Source of the DNA: Halichondria panicea
Taxonomy: Eukaryota; Porifera; Demospongiae; Suberitida; Halichondriidae
Length of the DNA stretch: 64,000 nucleotides
NCBI RefSeq assembly: GCF_963675165.1
Contig: NC_087380.1
Coordinates: 1,913,803 to 1,977,802, forward strand
Reading direction: 5' to 3'
Part shown: positions 36,458 through 48,517 of the stretch, piece after piece
Position numbering within the stretch: position 1 is the stretch's first letter
How the letters are laid out: each line of letters starts with the position of its first letter
The notes under the pieces: model-generated
Database searches by the model: none
What the model was told of the DNA's origin: nothing
The model's input: only the letters and a program-made list of their open reading frames with translations
Position numbers and translations under genes: made by a program

Positions 36458-39400
36458 ATGAAAAAGCTACAAGGTGACTGTGTCTCTTGGCTGGTCCTTT
36501 TAACTGGAGCTGCTCAGCTCCTACTAGTGTGTGGAGAGGGTATGTTTAACTTACCTGCTAAATGACTGTGTACATATATGCATACAGGAGTGTACTTGTC
36601 TCTGGGATCAACCAGCATCACCACTAACAACACTGAGATCCTCATCACTGGCATTGGAGATGATGTTGGGATTGGTCGTCCCTCTCTCATCTGACCTTGT
36701 GGCCTGTTGTACACCCAGTGAGACAATTATGGCAAAAGGTATTGGAAATTGGCGCTATCCAAATGGGACTCATGTTCCTGGTGGATCAGGATCCAACTCA
36801 GCATCTCGACCGTTTGTGTCATTGAGAAATGTTCAATCCATTAAACTGGTTCGTAGAGAGAGTGTTAACCCCCCTCCCCTGAGTCCAACTGGTTCCTACT
36901 GCTGTACTATACCAACTACTGGAGGAGAGATGATCTTCTGTGCCAACCTGGGTGAGTGGTTCTTTAATCTTGGATTCCATCCACAATCTGATTCTGTTTC
37001 CAGTTGTGTGCCCGTCTCTCCCACCTCTGACCAATGGAATAGTCTCATACAGCCACTTAACACTGGGTCTGAATACTGTGGCCATCTACACCTGCGACAC
37101 TGGCTACACTCTCAATGGAGGCACCACCAGGACTTGTGGGAGTGATGGAGTGTGGAGTGGGTCAAATCCAGTGTGTCAGCGTAAGTGGAATGGAATGTAG
37201 ACATTTTTATTGAGTGTACCCGCATGCTTCTCTACAGGTATCTGCTCTGACTTACCCTTACTGACCAATGGGATGATCTCCTACCTTGGTGGATCCACTA
37301 ACAACAGACCAGTGGGAACTGTGGCCGTCTTCAGCTGTAACACTGGCTACACTCTCAATGAAGACGCTACTAAGACTTGTGGGAATGATAGAATATGGAG
37401 TGGGTTAGATCCAGTGTGTCAGTGTAAGTGGAATGGAATATGGACATTATTTTTTTAAGTGTACCCTCTTCTCTACAGGTATCTGCTTTGACTTACCCTT
37501 ACTGACCAATGGGATGATCTTCTACCTTGGTGGATCCACTAACAACAGACCAGTGGGCACTGTGGCCATCTTCAGCTGTAACACTGGCTACACTCTCAAT
37601 GAAGACGCTACTAAGACTTGTGGGAATGATGGAATGTGGAGTGGGTCATCTCCAACATGTGAAGGTCATAATTATTAGCTGAGTGGTAGTACATGTACCG
37701 TGACTCCTGAGCTTATTCCTACAGCCATTATGTGTCTTCCTCTACCGATCATTACCAATGGCATGATCTCCTACTCTCCTGATGTCACCCCTGACCATGA
37801 CCTGGGAACTGAGGCAACCTACACTTGTGAGGCTGGATTCTATGTTGAGGGTAATGAGGTACGAGTGTGTATGGATGATGATGGAATAGACACCATTGGA
37901 GTGTGGAGTGGTCAAGAGCCAAGCTGTGTCCGTAAGTTATCAGTGAAAGTGTGTAGGTACTATACAAACACGAACATGCATGTGTTTGGTCATATACAAT
38001 TAATTATCACAGCCCTTATTTGTCCTCGTCTCCTTGTTCCTACCCACACTTCAATATCTTACCTTCCTCGTACCAGTTCCCTTTTCTCCTATGGAACACA
38101 AGCAACTCCAATAATAATTGTATTGTCGGCAGGTATCACATGTTCTGCTCTCATTAATGTTATTAATGGGTCCATTAGTTACTCTAGTGGTACTACTGCA
38201 CCATATGACTATGGAACAACAGCTACTTATCAATGCAACCTTGGGCACATGTTAACAACTGGAGACAGTGAGAGGACCTGTACTGGTGATAGTAGTACTC
38301 CTAGTGGTCAGTGGGATGGTGCTGCTCCTCAATGTCCACGTACGTTCTATTATTGCATTATCGTATCACATGATAATGTACACGCAACATAGCTGTGGAC
38401 TGTGGGACTCCTCGGCCTACTACCAATGGATCTCCTGGGATACCAACAACCACAACATTCACAGGGACCGTGACCTACAGCTGTAATGATGACTATACAC
38501 TCTTTGGGATTGCTACAAGTACTTGTCAGGCAAATGCAACCTGGAGCAGACCACCAGAATGCAGAGGTGTGTGCTTTAATACATTAATTACTGTTTGCAT
38601 TCAAAAGTTTAGTCCTGTTGTGCTATGTTGTTTGTTAGAGCATATATGCCCAGTGGGAACCTATCACGAAGAGTTGTCAACTGGAGAGAGTGTGTGTGTG
38701 TCTTGCCCTAGAAACACCTTCAGCATTGTTGAAAATAGTGTGGAGTGTACCTGTTTTCGCGGCTACTACAGGACAAAACTAGAAGGACCAAACTTTCCAT
38801 GTTCATGTAAGAATTGCACTCTGCAAGGCATGCATGTATGTGTGCAAGCGGGTGTTGTTCAGTATTTGAATTGTACAATACATATTGACAATTAAAATGT
38901 TCATATAGCCCCTCCGGTTAGCTGTAAGAGTTTCCAAGTAGTTACTGAGAGAACTCGAGGTAACACAATCACTGTGCGTTGGGAGAGGCCCAAGATCACT
39001 GGGAGAGACGACTTCTATTACAACATATTCTACTCTGAGGACAACCAGACCTTCACTCAACACAACAGCAGGCCGTACGTCAAACAAGACTCCCTGGTGG
39101 ACTACTCAGTGTCTGGTCTGCGGCCACTCACCACCTACACCATCCGAGTGATCCCTGAGAATGGAGTGAGTGATCAGGAGGACGAAGGGCAGAACAGGAG
39201 CTGTGATGTGGTAACCATGACTGGGGATACAAGTGAGTGGACTCGCATTTTTGAAACCATTCTGTTTAGATAATTATTGCATGTGTAGTTAGTTGTACAA
39301 TTGAAAATTATTGTGATTGATTAATATTTCTACCTTGCCCTCAAGGGTCTAATGCCCCCTCCCTGGTGATCGGTTTCTGCACCGTTGTGGTTTGGATCGA

Positions 39401-39755
39401 GCCCACAAGGTCGTATGGGAGGATCACTGGCTATGACGTCAGGTTCATTCCTCAAGGGTCTGGTTCAGATTTGGTGGTGTCCAAAGGAAGAAAAGAACTT
39501 TTCCACGCCATTGGAGATGATACCGGGCTCATCAGTACTGATAACGCCATGGTGCAGGTATGACTATATACATTGTATTTTAGCAATGCAATGTATATTG
39601 TTCAGGTGAGAGCAAAAACATCAGTTGCAGAGGGGAGGTGGAGTGAGCTGGTACCACTGGGTAAGTTTTGTGTGTGATTACACCAAGTTCCACATCACTA
39701 TACACTTCTATGTACAGGTTGCAAGAATACCGAAGGTTCCACTGACCCTATATGA
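36458..39755 (+). CDS. Gene E: sushi protein with Eph-type cysteine module and two FN3 domains, no transmembrane segment
   Basis: Exons: signal 36458-36539 (MKKLQGD start); broken Ig-like 36588-36951; sushi 37004-37180, 37238-37423, 37479-37664, 37725-37931; dead sushi remnant from 38,013; sushi 38133-38339 and 38393-38566; cysteine-rich 38639-38806; FN3 38909-39232; second FN3 in two exons 39346-39557 and 39606-39660; short last exon 39718-39755. Without the Ig exon the lengths sum to 2,016 bases: 671 codons plus stop. The cysteine-rich exon (CPVGTYHE, CTCFRGYYRT) followed by FN3 (TVRWERP, YTIRVIPENG) is the order found in Eph receptors. There is no membrane helix before the stop, so the product as read would be secreted, unless further exons were lost in the repeat-filled 2.6 kb downstream. 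Confidence 0.7.
36588..36951 (+). pseudogene. Broken Ig-like exon of gene E
   Basis: Nearly identical to the gene D exon 25467-25838, but 8 bases are missing at the CTCATCTGTCACACTGACC site, giving TGA at 36692-36694. Acceptor and donor are intact and the exon is phase 1-1, so skipping it would rescue the gene. Confidence 0.8.
38639..39660 (+). CDS. Eph-like cysteine-rich plus tandem FN3 block of gene E
   Basis: Unique within the window. The cysteine exon has the spacing C-P-x-G-x-Y, C-x2-C, C-x-C then GYYR, as in the Eph/GCC-type cysteine-rich repeat. The first FN3 carries the B-strand tryptophan (VRWERP) and the F-strand YTIRV; the second carries WIEP, GYDVRFIP and VRAKTSVAEGRWSE. They join in phase with the preceding sushi exons (phase 1). 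In Eph receptors such a block is followed by a membrane helix and kinase; neither is present here. Confidence 0.75.
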
Positions 39756-40145
39756 GTGAATGATGATACGCATGTTTAGAACAAAACATTGTGTATAGAC
39801 GATGTAGCAACAGCTAATGTTTAGATATTGTATAGATGATAGATGATGTAGCAAGATCTTTAGAGGTGATATTATTTGCAACCCGTTGAGGAAAGTAGAA
39901 AGTATAGTAGTAGAACTATCTGGACATTTTTTGCCGGGCTAATGGAACATGGGGAATGTAGTGGGTCGGTTCTAGTATGTACGAATGTTTGCTGTCGGTG
40001 TGTTTCTGTGCATTGATGTTTTCACATTGCTATAATAATTTATTCACTTTCAGACATTTTTTGAACAGCGTTATACAAAACTAAATGTAATGAAAAATGG
40101 ACGTTGTTGCCTATAATTATCATTCCCAGACACCTATTATTAAAT
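39756..40145. other. Downstream of gene E, nothing recognised
   Basis: AT-rich sequence without sushi, SEA-like or tail exons. I see no continuation of gene E in it. Confidence 0.4.
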
Positions 40146-40706
40146 CCGACTAGAAAAACATTTGCAATGTGAAAAATTGCTAGGATTGGCCAGGGGAACC
40201 ACAAAAAAGCGTGGGAACAAGAAATCAGACGAGAGCATAACTCCAATCCGTTACAACGTCAATCACATGTATACTGGTAGTTTTCCCATGTTTTCCCAGC
40301 CAATATGCCACGCAATTTTTACTGGTGGAGTGATGACCAATCCCTATATATATTTATTATACATCCATTTTAGAATGTGGTGCACATAATCATGATGATT
40401 TGTGATGAATTGATGTTCCTAATACATGCAGTGTAGAGCACAGGTACACACAGTCCATCCATGCGTAGTAACATGCACGGACCGTACTGGTGACTGCATG
40501 GAATGATGTGGTGGATGGAAGCTGATAGGTGGATCTGGAACACAGTCTATTATTTAATATACTATGTATTGTACATGTTCATGACGTTGTAACGGATTGG
40601 AGTTATGCTCTCGTCTGATTTCTTGTTCCCACGCTTTTTTGTGGTTCCCCTGGCCAATCCTAGCAATTTTTCACATTGCAAATGTTTTTCTAGTCGGATT
40701 CCCTTT
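40146..40706. mobile_element. Foldback element with about 110-base arms
   Basis: The left arm (40,146-40,262) contains TAGAAAAACATTTGCAATGT and GGATTGGCCAGGGGAACC; the right arm (40,572-40,706) is its reverse complement, with only a few mismatches. The interior resembles 6,390-6,630 in the gene B intron, so both are copies of one family. Confidence 0.8.
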
Positions 40707-40914
40707 CTTTTTCAGTACAGTTTACGTATCATGACATGCATAAGTGGAACGTCAAGAGGCAGTACAAGAAGAGAAGACAGGACTAATCAGATATCTTCTC
40801 GAATATCTCTGGACTAATAATTATAGTATGAGTAATAATTTATTGCTTGATAATTATGTTGAATTTGCGAATCATTATTAAATGACAGCCATTTTAAGAG
40901 CATGATATCTAGCC

Positions 40915-41570
40915 AGTGCATATAGCATGCCTGTCAGAGAAAGGGAGCTAGAGCTGAACAGTGTGAAGAAAAGGAACACCTCAGGCTCTGGAAAAGCACT
41001 GCTGCACTGATTTTAGGCACACGGTTTATTAGCCACGCCTATCTATTATTATTGGCCACAACGCAATTGCTGAGTCATTAAAGATGGCGGAATTGTCTAG
41101 GTAAGAGAAATAGAGACTGAGAGGTCATCTGCCTTGTGGAAGCAATCGCAAATCTGAAGAAGCGCTTTGTAATCCAGGTTGTAGTCGTTTGGAAACCCTG
41201 TGCAGAATGTCCTGGAGATGGCTGTACTTGGAGTAAATGCTGGGCAAGAAACTTACTTACTTACTCACTTACTTACTTACTTACTTACTTAGTCAGTCAG
41301 ACAAAGAGCGGTGAAACGTCGAAATAGTGCAATTTTTAAAATGAAAATATTCATTCATTAAAATGTTTATGGATTATGAAATGAGAGATACAAAGAGAGA
41401 AAAGGCTAAATAAACTATCTGTTCAGCCAGTTTCTTGATGTGGCCTTTCCCTGCAGAGATAGAACAGTTTGAACATGAGTCAAAATAATTGAAATATTGC
41501 TAAACACGGGCAAACCCACTGCCAATCCTATGTAAAACCTACTGGTTTTACTAATAATTATGCTAAAAGT
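40915..41570. repeat. Interspersed repeat copy with ACTT run
   Basis: Matches 7,255-7,545 and 32,990-33,330 in pieces (GTCAGAGAAAGGGAGCTAGA; ACTT repeats at 41,252-41,292; AGTCAGTCAGACAAAGAGC). Confidence 0.55.
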
Positions 41571-41589
41571 ATTCCGAGCATAATTAATT

Positions 41590-42872
41590 TTATCGGGATC
41601 CCACAGCCCACAAGCTTATGAAATACCCAACCTCCTGTAATCATTATGCAACTGTCGACTATGTGCACGTACAATTATTGCATTTTATTTTGCATGGCAA
41701 TATCATTAAAATAGTTGTGGATTCTCGAGGTCATGCCGCGGAGGACTGTGTTACCTTATAGAGGGTTATTTTCGAGGCACTACATTTTTTATTTTGAATG
41801 ACCACACCCCTACAGTAGAGAGGTCTTTCAATACGAGGATTTAAATACTGAAAGTAAACCATGATTTCAAAATTTTAGAGGCACTAAATACAAGGTTTGA
41901 GGTCAATCCGCGAAAATCAGTAGATCCATCTTTCAATAAAAAGCCGCAACTTATACTGATAGCCTCGATTCCAGGCCATGTCATTTATACACGTCCCAAG
42001 ATTAGAGGTACGTAGTTGTCATCCTGATTCACCACTGGCCACTCTCAGGGGCCTCTGGATGCAGCCAGACAAAAATGAATGTGTAGAAACTAGACCACCC
42101 CCTCTGAGAAACGAAACTATGTCCCCTTACCGGAATTTTAATATAGCCAGTGTGCATTGTGTTTCAATGATTAATTATAGCATACTTCAATCTTACACTA
42201 CATTAACCTATTCTCCCCCCAGCGTGCCCTCCCGCCTTGTCTGAGAAAATTACAAGTACATAATTATCTGTAACTTGACAATGAGCCTAAATTAGTACTG
42301 TACATTCATGCTGTTTTGAAACCCACTTGTTGTCAATAATTTGTTTTGGTGCATTGACACGGATGCATGTATGTATCAGATTATGTGATTTTTGATCACT
42401 TTCCTCTTATTTCTCCGTGCAGAGATGGAGGCAGGTTCAAGAGGATCCCCGTGTACAGAGACCCTGCTGGGAGGTACGGATTTGCATCACCATTCGAATT
42501 TGGCTCAGTTTAGTTCTGTACTATGCCACCAACACGATGGAGAAACACAACCCTTAACTGGAGACAATGCTTAGATACCCTGCATTCCATGTGGATAGGG
42601 ACCGTTAGTAACTGAACTAGCAGCTGTACAGTATTGTATGTGTATTCATTTTCTGTGTACGTGGGTGCATGTACACTCATGCAGTTTTGATGTGTGGAAA
42701 TTTCAATTCAAAGTCCTGTTGTCATCATAATAAAGTCAACAAAACCAATGAATGCATGTGCATGCATGCATGAAGATAACATGAAGAAGTTAAATGATTG
42801 TGTATCTTGGTTGATATTTGACTGGAGCTGCTCAGCTCCTACTAGTGTGTGGACAAAGTTCACCTGCAGCTG
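41590..42872 (+). repeat. Second copy of the gene B to gene C boundary (3' flank, SH2 exon, signal exon)
   Basis: From CCCACAGCCCACAAGCTTATG at about 41,605, which matches the last codons and stop of a receptor tail exon, through 42,872 the sequence parallels 19,500-20,617. About 520 bases are inserted near 41,823-42,341. The tail exon upstream of those last bases is gone. This suggests an ancestral gene here lost its membrane and tail exons, and that gene E now occupies that slot. Confidence 0.7.
42423..42608 (+). pseudogene. p85-like SH2 C-terminal exon relic 5, upstream of gene F
   Basis: Same as relic 2: DGGRFKRIPVYRDPAG, then the same 8-base deletion after CGAATTTG and a premature TAG. 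It also has TTAACTGGAG where others read CTGAACTGG. Its stop-context remnant ACCGTTAG ends at 42,608. Confidence 0.7.
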
Positions 42873-42908
42873 GTATGTTTACTTTCATGACCTCTGCCAG
42901 CTCTAGCA

Positions 42909-43115
42909 CATACCGTATAGCGGGTATATTTCGAGGGTATAAATTTTCGCGGATGGACCATTACAAAGGATTTCGCAGATTTTATTTTCGTGGTCTGAGT
43001 TCCCTTTGGCCAGAGATACAAAAGAAAGGGGCCTCGATCCCTGACCGAGTTTTCTCTTTTATAAGGGTTTGCCTACCGTTATAAAAGCGAAAACTCGGCC
43101 TGGGATCGAGGCTAG
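42909..43115. mobile_element. Stacked MITE end and palindrome
   Basis: TACCGTATAGCGGG at 42,909 starts a member of the 2,196-2,467 family. It is followed by a hairpin (43,018-43,115) with GGGGCCTCGATCCCTGACCG against GGCCTGGGATCGAGGC. GCCTCGATCCCAGGC-type ends also occur at 32,464, 41,962 and 51,650-51,749. Confidence 0.55.
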
Positions 43116-43855
43116 GATTGGAAACAAAATTTTTACGAAATTTTTGCGTGAAGCATTCCGCGTTATAGGGCGTGGCTAAAACTACAAAGGATTATATTTA
43201 TAGTCAGGCATGCTCATTACCTGTCTTGACTGCTCTACAATGTGCTGCACATAGAAACAGTGAAATTGATCATTTTTAATGTTGATTTTTCTAAAAAGTA
43301 AAGAGAATTTAGCTCTAAAAAGTCGACTAAGCAACGCAGCCACTATTACTAGACAAATAAATGCTATGCAAGAAGAAATAGCCTTTACTATGAAGTCGTA
43401 GGAGGGACAGGCCCGTGGTGTGTCTAAAAGTATACTAAAGCAGTTTGAACGACTATACTGCAAACGCTTATGAACAGTACAGCTTATTTATAGCATGAAG
43501 CCATTCTATGTAGCACTTAGATACATAATAACCAAGTCAAGCAATGTCCTTTGCTGTTTTGACTTCACAGGAGGGACAGAGAAAAGTTGACATAGAGTAA
43601 TTCAAGCTAAACTCAAAAAAATTGGAAACAGAGTAAAGACAACGGACTTAGAGCTTGTCAGTGGTATAAGCTTACTTCTCTCAAGTATCTCCTAGGCCCT
43701 GAGTGATCTCTAGTGGATAGGAGAGCTAGAAACCAGGGATACAAAACCGTAGCGCAGTCCTCCATGTAATTATTTGCGAGCGCAATAATTACACGGAGTG
43801 CTTCATCGGATCATACATGTAGATAGTGTAGAAAGAGGGATTGGAAACGGATCGC
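43110..43855. mobile_element. Inverted copy of the 8,408-9,152 TIR element
   Basis: Begins GGATTGGAAACAAAATTT and ends GAGGGATTGGAAACGG. The inside (TTTATAGTCAGGCATGCTCA) is the reverse complement of 9,030-9,070 with mismatches. Confidence 0.6.
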
Positions 43856-44159
43856 AATCGTCGGCCAGTCCAGGCTGCGCAGGAAGTTAATTCCTGCACC
43901 GGAAGGGGATGGCAGCACAGATTACAGAGCAGACAGACAGCATATGAGACTTGAGAAGAGCTAGAGCTAAAGAGCAGTGATGAGCATTGAAGGTATAAGC
44001 CCAAAATACCAGTCTACATTTGTATAGCTTGCTTGTCCAATTTAATATTGTCCCTTTTAATTAATATTAATTAATACAGAGAAACACTCTACTGAGATCG
44101 AGAGAAGCCACTAAGCCTCTGTTTGTGAAGACGAAGGATTCAAGATATTTAGCAGTGCC

Positions 44160-44770
44160 AGCATCAGGCCACAACAAGAGGTAGTTCTGTTTCTGGTCCA
44201 TCCGCCGCTCAATATTTCACTGGGCTGTTTTTTCAGCAACACACCTAATGCGCATGCGCAAACCACACCCACTTACTTTAGGTTGAGTGGGTGTTGCAAT
44301 AATTACATGTACAGCACCTATACAGCACTTCAATATTCAGTAAGTTATAGTGTTTGTATCTTGTATTAATGTATGTAAAATTATTATCTTGTATTTTGCA
44401 TGAAAGATGTTATTATGCTAACACAATAATTATAATTATGGTCTCAGTTTGCGTTATAGCTTTGATAAGCTTACAGAGCACGTATAATGGCTCAAGCTAA
44501 TGACAGTATATAATTATATAGGTTTGATATAGAGACAATTCTCAGTTCAATGTTCTGCTTACCAAAAGCCTAAAATACCTCTACCTGTATGTTATTTATA
44601 GATGTTATTTTTGTGTTGTAAACCTTTTTTAAAGACAAACTGTGAAAAATAAAAAAAGTGATAACACTGCAAATATGTGTGGCTCAGTTGCTGTTGTCCC
44701 TCCTGGCCTCACGTAATCAGGAAAGCAACCTGACCAGAAACAGAACTACCTCTTGTTGTGGCCTCATGTA
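44160..44770. mobile_element. TIR element of about 610 bp
   Basis: The left end CAGGCCACAACAAGAGGTAG followed by TTCTGTTTCTGG mirrors the right end, which contains CCAGAAACAGAACTACCTC and TTGTTGTGGCCT. No coding frame seen. Confidence 0.6.
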
Positions 44771-45003
44771 ACTGCACTGACTTTAGCAACAAAGTTGTAG
44801 CTATGAATGGATGATTTACGAGGGAAATACAATTTAATAGCTTGATCACTTTAGCGTATTGTGTATTCACACTCTTATACTCTTAGTATTATAGTTGATT
44901 CGATTCATAATTATAATTAGGGTTGTTTGATCACACGTAAAAAAATAATTATGTGCATCAAATAGAAATGTATTTAAACACTTCGAGAGGGTTCTAGCCG
45001 ATT

Positions 45004-45245
45004 CACTCACTCAGAAAGGCACTTGCGTCAGGGAGGATGAACAGGTCCCCTACCATGTCAATGAATGATTTGACTGCAAAGGGACGAGGGGAGTTTTAGG
45101 TTTACAATACACATTGTATATATACGTACATGACTGTGAACTTCAGTCCTTGTGGCATCACTACAGCATCTTAAGCTCCTTACGGCTAGAAACAGATTTT
45201 TCCCAGTATCCCAGTCGTCCAGGTATTCATTCTCCAACCCTATAG
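45004..45245 (-). CDS. Candidate two-exon 3' end of an unrelated minus-strand gene
   Basis: On the minus strand, after an ATACTATAG acceptor near 45,243, a frame reads LENEYLDDWDTGKNLFLAV then CCSDATRTEVHSHV up to a possible donor near 45,130. After a CCCTTTGCAG acceptor near 45,073 it could continue KSFIDMVGDLFILPDASAF and end LSE-stop near 45,005. I do not recognise the protein. Splice consensus and balanced codons are the only support; the first donor must be a weak GTATAT to keep frame. No upstream exon could be joined with confidence, so it may be a gene fragment carried among the mobile elements. Confidence 0.3.
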
Positions 45246-45904
45246 TATATATCACCCATGGGTAAGTAAACAAGACGGTAGTAACATAATAACGTATGAC
45301 CAGTATGTATATGCATGTACGTACGTCAATTTGTAAATATACATGTAGACTAAACATCACAGCTACTGCCAAAATAAGGCTTTGTTCAGTCAAATGAAGG
45401 TGTCTATTGCACAATATACAGCACTCACTATAATATAAAGGCATTTAGAAATACTCACGACAAATTATATGCCAAAGAGAGGTACGGAAAAGTGGACATA
45501 AATTTAGGTCAATTTGTCATTTTATCACCATGTTGTGAACTTTTCTTAGTACTTAGCAGGGCCAACTCAACACCATTTCATTCCTTACCTAATTCTCTAT
45601 CAACAACATCATCAATCTTTAATATTGCTTGTATAACAAAAAAGATATAGGTACAGAAAGTCATTCCAGTTTGAAAATGCCGCCAATTTCTGATATAGGA
45701 CTGGTCCCAATAAATAATAAGTATCTACATGGTAAAAGAGGCTCTAATAAATACTGCTACTAGTTTTAGTGCTTTACCTTTGTCCTAGAACAGGAGAAAA
45801 CCTTGTCTTTGTATCTCTGGACGGGCGTGATTTAGCGCTTATAGCTGCGTTACGCGCAGCCTGGATTGTCCGCAAGGCCCCAAGTTCATTACTGATAAGC
45901 CCAC

Positions 45905-46600
45905 GTGATCCCGTTTCCAATCCTTCTTACAGGGATTTGAGGAGTTCTTGCAACTGTAATGTCGAGAGCGGAAGTACCTGTCACGTGAACCTTGGTAACA
46001 AGATTGAATTTTGGCTCATTCCAAACCAATTTTTCTCCAATAGAGCCTATTCATTTTTGTTAAACTGGGAAAACATCGACTTACATCAGAAAGCTAAGAG
46101 CCTTTGGTAAATATAAAGGCTTTGCACCACAGCAGGTTGTCAGCTGAAGCTATCCTTGAGATTCTAATCGTTTTGTGAGCTACTACTTGCCCCAGCCTGC
46201 CCATAAGCTGTTGAAAGTGTATCACTAGTCTTAGTAAAATCTCTCTTAGGCTAGCTCCAACTGGATACACAGTTTGTGTGACAGACTAATAGTAGTAGCT
46301 CACGATTGGGCTCAAGGATAGCTTTAGCTGTGGTGCAAAGGCTTGCAGATATTTATATGCAGAGCAAAGCCTCCTGTATAGGTCGATTTTTTCCCAAAAT
46401 AAACAGGCCTAAAGGCTTTATTGGAGAAAAATTGGTTTGAAATGAACCATAATTACGTAACTGTTCACGTGACAGGTACTTCCGCTCTCGACATTATAGT
46501 TGCAAGAACTCCTCAAATCCCTGTACTACACTATCTATGACCGGATGTCAGTCCTTTTACATAGGGCGTGGGCGGTCGTTTCCAATTCCCTTTCTGCAGC
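45905..46600. mobile_element. Foldback/TIR element of about 700 bp
   Basis: The left arm (45,908-46,160), with CAGGGATTTGAGGAGTTCTT and CGGAAGTACCTGTCACGTGA, is mirrored by the right arm (46,300-46,600), with TCACGTGACAGGTACTTCCG. A further short inverted pair, GCTAGGTCAGCATTAATACC (46,611) and GGTATTAATGCTGACCTAGC (46,815), follows immediately. Confidence 0.65.
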
Positions 46601-48000
46601 CACAAAAAGTGCTAGGTCAGCATTAATACCATAGCAACTAATTTTAGGAAGCCTTATTTACTGTACCTACATTATGTAGTTAGAATATTGGGTATAGACT
46701 TGACGGTAGGACCTTGTTTGAACGAGATACATTGTTGAGGGGGAGGGGTTACATGTGTACATGTAATTTAGTCAAACAGCAAGGTGCGGCTAGCCCTCGA
46801 TAATTGACTTGTAGGTATTAATGCTGACCTAGCACTTTTTGTGCGAATACTTCTCAGCAAGTTTTCATTTGTGCAGCAGTGCAGCTGTTTCTGCTCAGCT
46901 AAAGGTTGATCCAGAGTAAAGTGGACATGAAAAAAAGCTGATGGCAAACTCAGATTTAGCTAATTGATGCTCTAAGTAGCTCAACTCGAAATTGCATCGC
47001 ATTCTCCGAATGCAATTATCGCACGTTTATTTTTGCATGCTCATTACCTCATTATGAAGAAAGCTGTGAAGCTGATACCGCACCAGATCGATAGTTTCTG
47101 CATAGCTCTTTCTGTTTTTGCTAGCCGTCGTGCTAAATCGTCCGGATTTTCATGTAGCTTGAATTTCCATGCTTTACTCTACATGCACAAATTTATTTTA
47201 TTGTTGCGAATTGATCACCTCGCAAAGTTCGCGTATGGTATAATAATTATAATTATAGTGATACATTCATGCATGCAGTTGTGTACTGTGGCCCACCTCC
47301 CACTATTCCCAATGGATCTCCTGGGACACCAACCAGCACAACATTTGGAGGGAGAGTGTTTTACACATGCAACAATAGATATTACATGTCGGGATCAGCC
47401 ACTGTGACTTGTGAGGCTAGTGGGAGTTGGAGTACAAAACCAACTTGCTCAGGTCTGTGAAACATAATTGTGGTGCCGTATAGTGGGAAATTTTCGCGGG
47501 TGAACGTTTTTGCGATATGGCTCAAGAGCCCTCAGAATATATTTTCGCAGTTTTCGTTTCAATGCCCCATATATATACAAACATTGCACAGAGACACTTT
47601 TGAAAACTTCCTTTTGGGATTGCATGTGTAAGTAATTTGCTATCTTGATAGTATTGAGTTCAAACTTCCTTTTTGGACCATGTGGAAGTAAAAACTTTCG
47701 ATTCAAGCCAACACCCATGCATCAATAAAATATCCGTGCGTGGGAGTTTCTCCTAGTTTTGTGTTAGCTAATGGTGTTAGCTAAGTGGTAGGGTCGTTTT
47801 TAGCTGCGGCTATTTTTTATATGAGGCCACCTTGCTATTCCGACCAAGCTGCACTTCCCAAGGGTGGCCGGATTAACGAGAGTCCATTAATAGCTACTCT
47901 TTCAAAATTCATAAGAAATGGAAAAACAGATCAAACAAAAACGTTGGTAGTGATAATGGATTACACAACTGTAAAAATTATGCCGTAGGGTAAAGCTGAC

Positions 48001-48022
48001 TGTGTGTGTGTGTGTGTGTGTG
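48001..48022. repeat. TG dinucleotide microsatellite
   Basis: Uninterrupted TG repeat. Confidence 0.85.
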
Positions 48023-48517
48023 TATTCTAGCTGTAACTGCTCAACTGTTTACTAATGCAACGAAAACTAACATGTACAGTTTTGATATGCTTCTAGCCAT
48101 GTCCATTTGGATTATAATTTGTGGATTTGCAAAACTAAAGCTTCTTTCGGCTTTAGTTTTGCTTACTTGGAGGCCATTGAAGTCTCAGTTTAGACTCTTG
48201 CGTAGCAATATCTGTTAATTTATAGGATAGTAGTTGTTTCTGCATGCAGTAAAGCAATAGTTGCAAAAGTTACACTGCCTTGCAATATATCCGTTGCATC
48301 AAGTTATTGCATCATGCAATGCTACACATAATACATGCCAACTTATAGTCTACCGCGTGATGTTGTTTTACTTTTAGCATCCGTTTCACAGTTATTCATT
48401 TCCTCAATTCATCACTGTGTGTAAACTTGAATTATTCGTTATTACAGCTGCTGAAACTGCAATGGTCTGTACTGATCTGATGGATCTAGTCAATGGAGGT
48501 GATATGGAGACCAAAGA

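Noticed and set aside
41978..42244. 89-codon plus-strand frame
   Set aside because: It lies wholly inside the insertion that interrupts the duplicated B-C spacer, with no splice or domain support.
45769..46110. 114-codon plus-strand frame
   Set aside because: It overlaps one arm of a foldback element; its reverse arm encodes the mirror image, so it is element sequence rather than a gene.
47785..48218. Two short plus-strand frames, one with CYSDQAALPKGGRINESPL
   Set aside because: They lack convincing exon borders or family resemblance and lie in a repeat-rich insertion; not reported as genes.
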